Shown here in pieces: positions 8,340 to 16,288 of a DNA stretch of 33,083 nt; the stretch's first letter is position 1, and each line of letters begins with the position of its first letter. Both the position numbers and the translations under genes were made by a program. Source of the stretch: Mesorhizobium sp. (GTDB taxonomy: Bacteria; Pseudomonadota; Alphaproteobacteria; Rhizobiales; Rhizobiaceae). The stretch is taken from the NCBI RefSeq assembly GCF_005063415.1, contig NZ_SUEG01000057.1:1-33083 (forward strand), given 5' to 3'. Under the pieces are notes generated by a model that saw nothing but the letters and a program-made list of their open reading frames with translations, searched no databases and had not been told where the DNA came from.

Positions 8340-8594
8340 ATGACCGAGATCAATGGAAGCCTGATTTTTGAAGTCCTCAAATCCATTCAGTTGCGGGTGG
8401 ACACGATGGATTTGACACTTGGCGAGGTAAAGTCCGAGTTGGGTTCGATCCGTGGTCATCTCGTCGCCACCGAGGGCGATGTGAAGAACATTTACGGCGT
8501 GCTGGCGCGGCAGGACGATCGCCTCGAACATATCGAACACCGCCTAGAATTGCGCGAACTCGCCGAAGCCCAGAGGCTCTACGAACCAAAATGA
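8340..8594 (+). CDS. Short predicted coiled-coil protein inside the pur operon
   Basis: 84 residues, almost entirely helical and charged, with heptad-like spacing of Leu, Ile and Val from about residue 8 to 75 (for example [20 protein letters not shown] and [17 protein letters not shown]). No membrane segment, signal or catalytic motif; I do not recognise a named family. It starts 18 bp after purS, with GGAGG before the ATG, and its TGA overlaps the ATG of purQ by 4 nt (ATGA), so it should be translated together with purS and purQ. A role in assembly or regulation of the FGAM synthase complex is only a guess from position. Confidence 0.75.
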   Translation: MTEINGSLIFEVLKSIQLRVDTMDLTLGEVKSELGSIRGHLVATEGDVKNIYGVLARQDDRLEHIEHRLELRELAEAQRLYEPK

Positions 8595-9259
8595 AATCAG
8601 CCGTCGTCCTGCTCCCCGGGCTCAATCGCGACCGCGACATGATCGCGGCGCTGACCAAGATTTCCGGCACGCCACCGGTTACCGTCTGGCAGACCGACAC
8701 TGAAATTCCCGACGTCGACCTGATCGCCATTCCCGGCGGCTTTTCCTTTGGCGATTATCTGCGCTGCGGCGCCATTGCCGCGCGCATGCCGGTAATGCGG
8801 GCTGTAGCCGAAAAAGCGGCCAAGGGCGTCACGGTCATCGGCGTCTGCAACGGCTTCCAGATCCTTGTGGAGGCAGGCCTGCTGCCGGGTGCCTTGATGC
8901 GCAACACTTCACTGAAATTCGTCTGCCGTCAGGTGAAGCTGCAGATCGCTAACGCCAACACGATGTTTACCCGCCGCTACCAGCCGGGCCAGGTCATCCG
9001 CGCGCCGGTGGCGCACCATGACGGCAATTATTTTGCCGACGCGAAAACGCTGGCCCGCCTCGAAGGCGAAGGCCAGGTGGTGTTCCGCTATGCCGAAGGC
9101 AGCAATCCCAACGGCTCGATCAATGACATTGCCGGCATCGTCAACGGCCACGGCAATGTGCTCGGCCTGATGCCGCATCCCGAAAACCTGATCGAAGCCG
9201 CACATGGCGGCAGCGACGGTCGGGCGCTGTTCGAAAGCGCGCTGGGCATCGCCGCTTGA
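8591..9259 (+). CDS. purQ: FGAM synthase glutaminase subunit PurQ
   Basis: A 222-residue class I glutamine amidotransferase that supplies ammonia to PurL. The nucleophile Cys86 is in GVCNGFQ, and His196 and Glu198 in PHPENL complete the triad. The opening [13 protein letters not shown] and [14 protein letters not shown] are typical of PurQ. Length is normal for the three-subunit form of the enzyme. Its ATG overlaps the stop of the coiled-coil gene. purL, which normally follows closely in many relatives, lies 4.5 kb downstream behind an unrelated block. Confidence 0.96.
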   Translation: MKSAVVLLPGLNRDRDMIAALTKISGTPPVTVWQTDTEIPDVDLIAIPGGFSFGDYLRCGAIAARMPVMRAVAEKAAKGVTVIGVCNGFQILVEAGLLPGALMRNTSLKFVCRQVKLQIANANTMFTRRYQPGQVIRAPVAHHDGNYFADAKTLARLEGEGQVVFRYAEGSNPNGSINDIAGIVNGHGNVLGLMPHPENLIEAAHGGSDGRALFESALGIAA

Positions 9260-9290
9260 TGCCTTCAATTTTCCTCCTGGAGCGACGGTC

Positions 9291-9956
9291 ATGAAACTCT
9301 ATTCGCGGCCGTTGTCGCCCTATTCGTCGATCGTGCGGGCGTTGGCCTACATCAAGAACGTGCCGCTCAAGCTCATTGCACCGCCGCCGGGGTTTCCCAT
9401 CCCCGAGGCATTTCGTGCCATCTCGCCGCTCAACAGGATTCCGGTGCTGATCACCGGCTCGGGCGAAACGATCGTCGAATCCGTGGTCATTGCCGAATAT
9501 CTGGAGGAGCGCTTTCCCGAGCCCGCACTGCTGCCCAACGATTCGAAGGACCGGGCGCTGGTGCGCATGTTCGCCCGCATCACCGACCTCGACGTGCTCG
9601 CGCCGATGATGAAGCTGTTCGAGCTCTATTTCGTGCCGCAGCGCAACGAGGCGGAGATCAAGGCACAGTTCACCCGATTGCATCACGGGCTTGCGGCAAT
9701 CGAGGCCCGCATGGCGCATGGCCCGTTCGCGCTCGGCGACGATATCTCCTTTGCCGATGCCTGGCTGACGCCGACCCGCTTCGTCTTCAACAATTTCAGG
9801 ACAACGATCGGCCGCCCCGACCTGCTTGACGCCTATCCGAAATTCGATGCCTATGAGCAAATCGCCTTGCAGCATCCGGCGCTGTCGCGCGTCTGGGGTG
9901 AGATGACAGACGGTCTGAAGATCTTTCTGTCCGAACTCGAGATGGGCGCCGCTTGA
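9291..9956 (+). CDS. Glutathione S-transferase family protein (GST 1)
   Basis: 221 residues with an N-terminal thioredoxin-like half (MKLYSRPLSPYSSIVRALAY, then NRIPVLITGSGETIVESVVIAEYLEE) and a helical C-terminal half (GDDISFADAWLTPTRFVF). The conserved cis-Pro (RIPVL) and the Glu-Ser pair that binds the glutathione gamma-glutamyl group are present, and a Ser near residue 9 or 12 is a candidate catalytic residue. Substrate is unknown. The ATG at 9291 has a GGAG about 10 nt upstream; the longer frame overlaps purQ. It begins the block separating purQ from purL, and its stop overlaps the next gene region. Confidence 0.85.
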   Translation: MKLYSRPLSPYSSIVRALAYIKNVPLKLIAPPPGFPIPEAFRAISPLNRIPVLITGSGETIVESVVIAEYLEERFPEPALLPNDSKDRALVRMFARITDLDVLAPMMKLFELYFVPQRNEAEIKAQFTRLHHGLAAIEARMAHGPFALGDDISFADAWLTPTRFVFNNFRTTIGRPDLLDAYPKFDAYEQIALQHPALSRVWGEMTDGLKIFLSELEMGAA

Positions 9957-9958
9957 AC

Positions 9959-10369
9959 ATGAGACCGACGACCACGCGCCTCGCCCTCGCCGCTGCCGCC
10001 GGTCTTGTACTCGCCTCCTGCCAGTCTGGCCCGAAGAGTACGCCGGCGCCGGCGGGCAAGAGCGCGTCACTGCTTGCCATGGAACAGGTGGCGATCGCAG
10101 CCCACAAATGCTGGATCGCCAGCAAGGACCCTGCCTTCAAGCAATATCAAATGGCCAACGAACTGAATTCGTTCAGCGGCACGCCGCGCTTCCTGCTGGT
10201 GCCGGCCAAACATTATGGCGGAAAGCCGTTGCTGGTCGTGCAGGCGCAAGGCAATTCGAGCCGCGTCGACGTGTTCGGCCCATTGATGGCGGAACCGCTT
10301 GGCGCGCGCATCAGGTCGGACATTGCCCGCTGGCAGGCGGGCAATCCGGCCTGCGGCGCTGCTGCCTAG
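9959..10369 (+). CDS. Small lipoprotein, unknown function
   Basis: 136 residues beginning MRPTTTRLALAAAAGLVLAS with the lipobox LASC, Cys21 being the predicted lipidation site, so an envelope lipoprotein. The mature part has two further Cys residues (in HKCWI and NPACG) and a central FLLVPAKHYGGKPLLVVQAQG stretch; no known domain is recognised. The ATG at 9959 lies 3 bp after the GST stop. Six bases separate it from the Pr6Pr gene, so the three are probably one transcript. It might be read as starting at a TTG at 9953, but the ATG fits the signal peptide better. Confidence 0.7.
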   Translation: MRPTTTRLALAAAAGLVLASCQSGPKSTPAPAGKSASLLAMEQVAIAAHKCWIASKDPAFKQYQMANELNSFSGTPRFLLVPAKHYGGKPLLVVQAQGNSSRVDVFGPLMAEPLGARIRSDIARWQAGNPACGAAA

Positions 10370-10373
10370 CCCA

Positions 10374-11099
10374 ATGGGTCGGTTGCTGCAGATCACTGGT
10401 CTGGTCGTCGGCCTGGCCGGGCTCGTCCTGCAGCTCTGCATCACCGTCCCGGCGTCAATGGAAGCCGGCCGCGGTTTTGTAGGCTCGCTGGTCTTCTATT
10501 TCAGCTTCTTCACCATCCTGACCAACATCGGCGCGGTGCTCGTCAATGCCTCGTTGCTGTCGTCGACGGGTTATGCCTGGTTTCCGGCCTTTGCCGCGCC
10601 ACGGATGCGGGCGGGCGTAGCCGTCGCCATAACACTGGTCCTCATCGTTTATGCAGCGGTCCTGGCGCAGCTTTGGCAGCCGAAAGGGCTGTTTCTGCTC
10701 TGCGATGTCCTCCTGCACTATGTGACGCCGCTGTTGTTCGTGCTGTGGTGGCTTGTGGCGGGCGCCGACGGCTCGACGCGGTGGCGCGACATCTCCTGGT
10801 GGATGATCTATCCGATCGCCTATCTGGCCTACGCATTGCTGCGGGCGCCGATCGCCGGCGAAGTGCCCTACCCGTTCCTCGACGTCTCCAAACACGGTGC
10901 GGCCAGCGTCGCCGTCTCAGCTCTGGCCATCACCGGGCTTTTTCTGATGCTGTGCATTGTGGCGGTGCTTGTGGACCACGGTGTCACGCGGATCAGGGCA
11001 GCACGCGTCCGTCTCCCGCCCTGGCCGCCTTTAGCGTCTTGGCACGGTTCGCGCGGCGCCTGCACGGATCGCCGCAGCAGCTTCACCGGCGATCCGTGA
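10374..11099 (+). CDS. Pr6Pr-family membrane protein
   Basis: 241 residues with about six membrane helices (roughly 5-25, 36-58, 80-100, 106-128, 140-158 and 172-200). The segment GSLVFYFSFFTILTNI and the later HYVTPLLFVLWWLV are the hallmarks of the Pr6Pr (FAR-17a/AIG1-like) family, whose bacterial members have no assigned activity. The last 22 residues, from about residue 220, are hydrophilic and unlike the rest, and this stretch overlaps the end of the converging toxin gene by 69 bp. The tail may be an extension created when the natural stop was lost. Confidence 0.78.
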   Translation: MGRLLQITGLVVGLAGLVLQLCITVPASMEAGRGFVGSLVFYFSFFTILTNIGAVLVNASLLSSTGYAWFPAFAAPRMRAGVAVAITLVLIVYAAVLAQLWQPKGLFLLCDVLLHYVTPLLFVLWWLVAGADGSTRWRDISWWMIYPIAYLAYALLRAPIAGEVPYPFLDVSKHGAASVAVSALAITGLFLMLCIVAVLVDHGVTRIRAARVRLPPWPPLASWHGSRGACTDRRSSFTGDP

Positions 11100-11438
11100 C
11101 ATGAACTTGCGCGTGAATTGGCCAAGCGGCTTGGCATCCTCGAGCGCCCAGCTCGTCGCGAGATCATCGGTGTTGAATTCATCGACGATAACCCAGGCTG
11201 GCGTATAGAGCGTGGCGCGACGGGCCTCCGTCTCAGGAATCTCGACATAGTATGCGTCAGGGCGTGGCGGCTGACTCGTGATCGGAAAGAGCAGGGCCTG
11301 CTTGCGGCCATTCTTACCGGCAACGATCAGCATGACGCAAGTCGGCCGCGCCTTGCGTCCGCTCTCCTCGCCGCGGTCATATTCCCTTGCCCACAGATAG
11401 GAGTAGAGAATGATCTGTCCGTGACCAAGCTCAGTCAT
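11031..11438 (-). CDS. PemK/MazF-like toxin candidate
   Basis: 135 residues opening GHGQIILYSYLWAREYDRGE and continuing with KARPTCVMLIV and ALLFPITSQPP, the arrangement of a MazF/PemK-type RNase fold, in which an early Gly-x-Ile/Leu-x-x-x strand and an Arg-Pro-x-x-V strand form the active face. The C-terminal part (LGQFTRKFMSRIAGE) is longer than in classical MazF. Family placement is by pattern only. The start is uncertain: ATGs at 11450, 11447 and 11438 are in frame, and the first overlaps the antitoxin end by 20 bp. The 3' end overlaps the converging Pr6Pr gene. Confidence 0.7.
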   Translation of the reverse strand: MTELGHGQIILYSYLWAREYDRGEESGRKARPTCVMLIVAGKNGRKQALLFPITSQPPRPDAYYVEIPETEARRATLYTPAWVIVDEFNTDDLATSWALEDAKPLGQFTRKFMSRIAGEAAAAIRAGAARTVPRR

Positions 11439-11682
11439 CCCGGACATCATCTCGCGCGATTGCGTCGAGGCCGGCTAGAAGCTCGTCGCGTTCCTTGGCC
11501 GACAGATCCTCAACGCGGTGTGCCCGCTGAGCGCTGCGGCCGGTGATGCGGTCGAACTGCTCCGCCGTCAGGAGCACGAACTTTCGCTTGCCGCGCTTGG
11601 TGATGTCGACGGGACCACGGAACGCAGCCTCGACGACCTCGCCGGACTTATTGCCGAGATCTGTGAGCGTGAAACTCGCCAT
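11431..11682 (-). CDS. Phd/YefM-type antitoxin candidate
   Basis: 83 residues. The N-terminal part (FTLTDLGNKSGEVVEAAFRGPVDITKRGKRKFVLLTAEQFDRI) follows the Phd/YefM DNA-binding antitoxin pattern, with the strand-helix start and the KRGKRKFVLL hairpin. The acidic C-terminal tail (ERDELLAGLDAIARDDVRDD) would be the disordered toxin-neutralising part. The start at 11682 has GGAG 7-8 nt upstream. The gene overlaps the toxin start by 8-20 bp, the usual antitoxin-first order. A dyad-symmetric element overlaps its promoter and suggests autoregulation. Confidence 0.8.
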   Translation of the reverse strand: MASFTLTDLGNKSGEVVEAAFRGPVDITKRGKRKFVLLTAEQFDRITGRSAQRAHRVEDLSAKERDELLAGLDAIARDDVRDD

Positions 11683-11702
11683 GGCAATCTCCTTCACGCC
11701 CG

Positions 11703-11741
11703 AAAATAGGTGAAATAGCTGTTTTCAGCAATACCCCTATT
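11703..11741 (-). promoter_or_regulatory. Toxin-antitoxin promoter with nested dyad operator
   Basis: On the minus strand TTGCTG (11726-11731) and TATTTT (11703-11708) are spaced 17 bp apart and form a plausible promoter. They lie inside a two-level dyad: GCTG-TTTT-CAGC (11718-11729 on the plus strand) is flanked by AATAGG (11705-11710) and CCTATT (11736-11741). Such nested symmetry over a promoter is what a Phd-type autoregulator would bind. Confidence 0.55.
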
Positions 11742-11817
11742 CATCGGAGGTGTCGCAGGTGGGAAGCCTGTGAAGGCAAGAAGGAGGTCGCATCTCCGCG
11801 ATGACCAGCGTGGCGGC

Positions 11818-12063
11818 TCAGTCCCAGAACGGCCTCAGACCCTCACGATGGGCATCGCAGCGCGAAATGCCGATATCCTTGAGCTGGGCGTCGGTCATCT
11901 CGAGCAGGACTAGCCGACTGCGCCGGCGATCCAGCAGGCAGTCGATCCATCGGACGAATGACGTGACCACTTGCACGAGCCGGCGAATATAGGATCTCCG
12001 GCCCGACGAGCGGCTTCCGGTCAATTCAACTGCCGCGTAGCGGATTGTCTCTATTGTACCCAT
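11818..12063 (-). CDS. DUF1127 small protein
   Basis: 81 residues ending with the DUF1127 motif: LLEMTDAQLKDIGISRCDA. The region before it is basic and helical (SYIRRLVQVV, RWIDCLLDRRRSRLV). Short DUF1127 proteins are abundant in alphaproteobacteria; in Agrobacterium and Rhodobacter relatives they affect RNA turnover and phosphate or stress physiology, so an RNA-related role is plausible here. The start at 12063 is divergent from the MocR gene, 93 bp away, and no strong ribosome-binding site is visible. A longer in-frame extension to 12567 runs antisense to the MocR gene and is not real. Confidence 0.82.
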   Translation of the reverse strand: MGTIETIRYAAVELTGSRSSGRRSYIRRLVQVVTSFVRWIDCLLDRRRSRLVLLEMTDAQLKDIGISRCDAHREGLRPFWD

Positions 12064-12118
12064 TTTCTTTCTGCCAAGATTGCAATTGTGCCGTTTAGTA
12101 CGGCCCGCTTCATATGTA

Positions 12119-12163
12119 TTGACTCCAAATTCGGTGCAATGTACAAAATTGTCACCATGACAA
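12119..12163 (+). promoter_or_regulatory. MocR gene promoter and operator-like palindrome at the start codon
   Basis: TTGACT (12119-12124), a 17-bp spacer and TACAAA (12142-12147) form a good sigma-70-type promoter. Transcription would begin near 12154, only about 3 nt before the ATG at 12157. The palindrome TTGTCA-cca-TGACAA (12149-12163) overlaps both the predicted start of transcription and the start codon. MocR regulators often bind their own control region, so this may be an autoregulatory site. Confidence 0.5.
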
Positions 12164-13569
12164 CTTGGCTTCCAGACCTTACCGCCGGCACCGGCCCGCT
12201 CTATCAGCGGCTTGCTGATTCCATCGAGACGGACATCGACCGCGGCCTGATCGGTGCAGGGGCAAAGCTGCCGCCGCAGCGCGATCTGGCATACGACATC
12301 GGCACGACCGTCGGCACGGTCGGCAGGGCCTATCAATTGCTGCGCGAGCGGGGATTGGTGAGCGGCGAGGTCGGCCGCGGAACCTATGTTCTCGCTCAAC
12401 AGTCGGAGAGCGCGAAGCCGGAGTTCCTGGGGCCGGTCGAACAAGGCACGCGCTATATGGATGCGCCCGGCGACAAGCTGCGCTTCGATAGCACGGCCGC
12501 ACCGGATGTCGGCCAGGGTGCCATCGTCGCCGATGTGTTGACACGCACGGCGCAAGACCATCCGCATGAGATTTCAAGCTACACACGTGATTTCCCGGAC
12601 CGCTGGTTCGAAGCCGGCAGGCGCTGGCTGTCACGCAACTCCTTTCGCCCGGCCGCAGATGCAATCGTTCCCACGCTCGGCACCCACGCCGCGGTGATGG
12701 CAACCATTGCGGGGCTCACCGCCCCAGGCGACTATGTCGTCTTCGAACACCTCACCTATTCGCAGATTTCCCGCAGCGCCGGCCTTATCGGTCGCAGGAC
12801 CGCATTGGTGGCGGCTGACGATGAGGGCATCGATCCCGAGGATTTCGAACGCGTCTGTGCACAAAAGCATCCGAAGATGATGTTTTTGATGCCGACGGCC
12901 AAGAACCCAACGCTGATAACGCTGTCGGCATCGCGCCGCGAGGCAATCGCGCGTGTCGCCCGTCAATATAACGTCGTCCTGATCGAGGACGATCTCTATG
13001 GCGGACTGACCGACGACCCAACGCCCTTAATGGCCGAATATGCTCCCGAACGGACCATCGTTGCCGGCGGCCTGTCGAAATCGGTTGCGGCGGGTGTTCG
13101 CGGCGGTTGGCTCGCTTGCCCGCCGGCCTATCGTCACCGCATCCGGGTTGCACACAAGATGATGACGGGCGGCTTGCCCTTTCTGCTGGCGGAGGTGGGC
13201 TGCCGGCTGGTGCTGTCCGGTCAGGCCGCCGAGATGCGCAAGCGCAGCATTAGCGAGATCGGTGCGCGCATCGCGATCGTGCGCGAGACACTCGACGGCT
13301 TCGACTTCAAGGCGCTGGACAATGTGCCGTTCGTCTGGCTCACTTTGCCCGACCCATGGCTTTCCGGCACTTTCAAACAGGCTTGCCTCGAACATGGCGT
13401 GCTCATCGACGACGAGGACGAGTTCAAGGCCGGGCGTTCCGAACAGGCCTTTCACGGCGTGCGGTTTGGCATCTCGCAGCCGCGACAGCGGGACGATATC
13501 GCGCACGGCGTCGCGGTGATCCGGCGGCTTCTGGACGAAGGCCGCGCCGGCTACGACAGCTTTTCCTGA
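12157..13569 (+). CDS. MocR-family (GntR/aminotransferase) regulator
   Basis: 470 residues. Residues 12-80 are a GntR winged helix (GPLYQRLADSIETDIDRGL, LPPQRDLA, GTVGRAYQLLRERGLV, VGRGTYV). The rest is a fold-type I aminotransferase domain with the PLP-site residues Asn250-Pro251, Asp278, Tyr281, the Schiff-base Lys308 (in GGLSKS) and Arg315. MocR proteins use PLP as effector and seldom catalyse transamination. Nothing nearby is an obvious PLP or GABA gene, so its target may be itself or the DUF1127 gene. ATGs at 12139 and 12157 are possible; 12157 is preferred because 12139 lies upstream of the likely -10 box. Confidence 0.88.
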   Translation: MTTWLPDLTAGTGPLYQRLADSIETDIDRGLIGAGAKLPPQRDLAYDIGTTVGTVGRAYQLLRERGLVSGEVGRGTYVLAQQSESAKPEFLGPVEQGTRYMDAPGDKLRFDSTAAPDVGQGAIVADVLTRTAQDHPHEISSYTRDFPDRWFEAGRRWLSRNSFRPAADAIVPTLGTHAAVMATIAGLTAPGDYVVFEHLTYSQISRSAGLIGRRTALVAADDEGIDPEDFERVCAQKHPKMMFLMPTAKNPTLITLSASRREAIARVARQYNVVLIEDDLYGGLTDDPTPLMAEYAPERTIVAGGLSKSVAAGVRGGWLACPPAYRHRIRVAHKMMTGGLPFLLAEVGCRLVLSGQAAEMRKRSISEIGARIAIVRETLDGFDFKALDNVPFVWLTLPDPWLSGTFKQACLEHGVLIDDEDEFKAGRSEQAFHGVRFGISQPRQRDDIAHGVAVIRRLLDEGRAGYDSFS

Positions 13570-13718
13570 ACCGGCTTGAAACCGGCGGGTCGAGTGGCGA
13601 TCTTTCGCTACCTGCGGTCAGCTGTTGCTTTCCGTCGTTTTAGTCATCCGACGGGGTGTATCGGCTGCAAAGCTTGCGATAAGACGGGACTCGATCCCAA
13701 GGACACAAATTGCCGATC

Positions 13719-15956
13719 ATGACCATTTCCAATTCCGTGCCGATCACCCCGGAACTCATTGCAGCGCACGGGCTGAAGCCCGACGAGTACCAGCGCATCC
13801 TCGACCTGGTCGGGCGCGAGCCGAGCTTTACCGAACTCGGGATTTTTTCCGCCATGTGGAACGAGCATTGTTCCTATAAATCCTCGAAGAAATGGCTGCG
13901 CACGCTGCCGACCACCGGGCCGCAAGTCATTCAGGGCCCGGGCGAGAATGCCGGCGTAGTCGACATCGGCGACGGCGACTGCGTCGTCTTCAAGATGGAG
14001 AGCCATAACCACCCCTCCTATATCGAGCCTTATCAGGGGGCGGCGACCGGCGTCGGCGGCATCCTGCGCGATGTCTTCACCATGGGCGCGCGGCCGATCG
14101 CGGCGATGAACGCGCTGCGCTTCGGTGCGCCGGACCATCCCAAAACCAGGCACCTCGTTGCCGGCGTCGTTTCCGGCGTCGGTGGCTATGGCAATTCCTT
14201 CGGCGTGCCGACGGTCGGCGGCGAGGTCAATTTCGACGCCCGCTACAATGGCAATATCCTGGTCAATGCGTTTGCCGCGGGCCTCGCGAAGACGGACGCA
14301 ATCTTTCTGTCCGAGGCCAAGGGCGTCGGCCTTCCGGTCGTCTATCTCGGCGCCAAGACGGGGCGCGATGGTGTCGGCGGCGCCACCATGGCCTCGGCCG
14401 AGTTCGACGACAAGATCGACGAGAAGCGGCCCACCGTGCAGGTTGGCGATCCGTTCACCGAAAAATGCCTGCTCGAAGCCTGCCTCGAACTGATGGCGTC
14501 CGGCGCAGTTATCGCCATCCAGGACATGGGTGCCGCCGGCCTCACCTGCTCGGCGGTCGAAATGGGCGCCAAGGGCGACCTCGGCATCGAACTCGATCTC
14601 GACAAGGTGCCGGTGCGTGAAGAGCGCATGAGCGCCTATGAGATGATGCTTTCGGAGAGCCAGGAGCGCATGCTGATGGTTCTGCGCCCCGAAAAGGAAA
14701 AACAGGCCGAGGCGATCTTCCACAAATGGGGCCTCGACTTTGCCATTGTCGGCAAGACCACCGACGATCTGCGCTTCCGCGTGCTACACCAGGGCGACGA
14801 GGTCGCCAACCTGCCGATCAAGGATCTCGGCGACCAGGCGCCGGAATATGACCGTCCCTGGGTCGAGCCGAAGAAGCCGGCGCCATTGGCCGGCGATGCA
14901 CCGCAAGCCGATGTGGCCGACGCACTGCTCAAGCTGCTGGGCGGACCGGACCTTTCCTCGCGCCGCTGGGTGTGGGAGCAGTACGACACGCTGATCCAGG
15001 GAAATTCGCTGCAGCTTCCCGGCGGCGACGCCGGTGTCGTGCGCGTCGACGGCCACCCGACCAAGGCGCTCGCCTTTTCCTCCGACGTGACGCCGCGCTA
15101 TTGCGAGGCCGACCCTTACGAGGGCGGCAAGCAGGCGGTTGCCGAATGCTGGCGCAATCTTACCGCCACCGGTGCTCTGCCGCTCGCGGCCACTGACAAC
15201 CTCAATTTCGGCAATCCGGAACGGCCGGAGATCATGGGCCAGCTGGTTGGTGCTGTGAAAGGCATCGGCGATGCCTGCCGGGCGCTTGGCTTTCCGATCG
15301 TCTCCGGCAACGTCTCCCTCTACAATGAGACCAACGGACAGGGCATCCTGCCGACGCCAACCATCGGCGGCGTCGGTCTGATTGCCGACTGGTCGAAAAT
15401 GGTGCGGATCGGCTTTGCCGCCGAAGGCCAGATGATCGTGCTGGTCGGCGCGCCGACGACATGGGGCACGCATCTCGGCCAATCGGCCTATATGCGCGAC
15501 ATCCATGGCCGCGCCGACGGCCCGCCGCCGCCGGTCGACCTCGATCATGAAAAGCGCGTCGGCGACCATGTGCGCGCCCTGATCGACTCCGGCGTGGTTA
15601 CCGCTGCGCACGACGTTTCCGATGGCGGCATTGCGGCGGCGCTGGCCGAGATGGCGATGGCCTCAGGCATCGGTGCGACCATCCCCGGCCTGATCGGTAC
15701 AGATCCGATCCCGGTCTGGTTCGGCGAGGATCAGGGCCGCTATCTCCTGACGCTGTCGATCGATCCGCAGAGCGAGGAATGGGACGCCATTCGCGAACAG
15801 CAAAGCAAACTCGGCGTCTTCGCACCGTGGATCGGCTCGACCGGCGGCAGCGAACTGAAGCTGGGCGAGGCACGTGCGATACCGGTCAGCGAATTGACCG
15901 CCGCCCACGAATCCTGGTTCCCTCGCTTCATGGCAAATGAGGTCGTGGACCCGTGA
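13719..15956 (+). CDS. purL: FGAM synthase synthetase subunit PurL
   Basis: 745 residues, the small form that works with separate PurS and PurQ subunits. It converts FGAR, ATP and ammonia to FGAM. The signatures [13 protein letters not shown] (about 47-59), [20 protein letters not shown] and the second half-repeat ([43 protein letters not shown]) are present. No fused glutaminase domain, as expected. The ATG at 13719 is the family start, but AAGGA lies 15 nt before it and only 6 nt before an in-frame TTG at 13710, so TTG may be used. It follows the MocR gene after 149 bp, with no close coupling, so it probably has its own promoter. Confidence 0.95.
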   Translation: MTISNSVPITPELIAAHGLKPDEYQRILDLVGREPSFTELGIFSAMWNEHCSYKSSKKWLRTLPTTGPQVIQGPGENAGVVDIGDGDCVVFKMESHNHPSYIEPYQGAATGVGGILRDVFTMGARPIAAMNALRFGAPDHPKTRHLVAGVVSGVGGYGNSFGVPTVGGEVNFDARYNGNILVNAFAAGLAKTDAIFLSEAKGVGLPVVYLGAKTGRDGVGGATMASAEFDDKIDEKRPTVQVGDPFTEKCLLEACLELMASGAVIAIQDMGAAGLTCSAVEMGAKGDLGIELDLDKVPVREERMSAYEMMLSESQERMLMVLRPEKEKQAEAIFHKWGLDFAIVGKTTDDLRFRVLHQGDEVANLPIKDLGDQAPEYDRPWVEPKKPAPLAGDAPQADVADALLKLLGGPDLSSRRWVWEQYDTLIQGNSLQLPGGDAGVVRVDGHPTKALAFSSDVTPRYCEADPYEGGKQAVAECWRNLTATGALPLAATDNLNFGNPERPEIMGQLVGAVKGIGDACRALGFPIVSGNVSLYNETNGQGILPTPTIGGVGLIADWSKMVRIGFAAEGQMIVLVGAPTTWGTHLGQSAYMRDIHGRADGPPPPVDLDHEKRVGDHVRALIDSGVVTAAHDVSDGGIAAALAEMAMASGIGATIPGLIGTDPIPVWFGEDQGRYLLTLSIDPQSEEWDAIREQQSKLGVFAPWIGSTGGSELKLGEARAIPVSELTAAHESWFPRFMANEVVDP

Positions 15957-16042
15957 TGTGATCGAGCGGGGCCCTTTCCGTGTGGTTCATCCGCCATTTC
16001 GACCATATCTATGAGATCACGACCTGAACAAGGAATCCTCAC

Positions 16043-16276
16043 ATGGCAATGGACGCCCACGACATCGAACGGCTGATCAAGGAAGGCATTCCTGACGCCA
16101 AGGTGACGATTCGCGACCTGGCCGGCGACGGCGACCATTATGCGGCCGAGGTTGTGGCCGAAAGCTTTCGCGGCAAAAGCCGCGTCCAGCAGCACCAGAT
16201 GGTCTATGACGCGCTGAAGGGCAACATGGGCGGCGTGCTGCACGCGCTTGCCCTGCAGACCAGCGTGCCGGACTAA
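16043..16276 (+). CDS. BolA-family protein
   Basis: 77 residues with the BolA fold signature: an N-terminal helix (IERLIKEGIPDAKVTIRDL), the DHYAAEVVAESFRGKSRVQQHQMVYDAL core and the conserved QHQMVY motif. The His residue in QHQM is the usual ligand for a shared iron-sulfur cluster with a monothiol glutaredoxin; no Cys is present, so it is the BolA2/IbaG-like type. AAGGA precedes the ATG. It follows purL by 86 bp. GrxD, its likely partner, lies 1 kb downstream, interrupted by one minus-strand gene. Confidence 0.9.
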   Translation: MAMDAHDIERLIKEGIPDAKVTIRDLAGDGDHYAAEVVAESFRGKSRVQQHQMVYDALKGNMGGVLHALALQTSVPD

Positions 16277-16288
16277 ACTCCCTTCCAG

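Noticed and set aside
11971..12156. Upstream extension of the MocR frame
   Set aside because: It is antisense to the DUF1127 gene and precedes the likely promoter.
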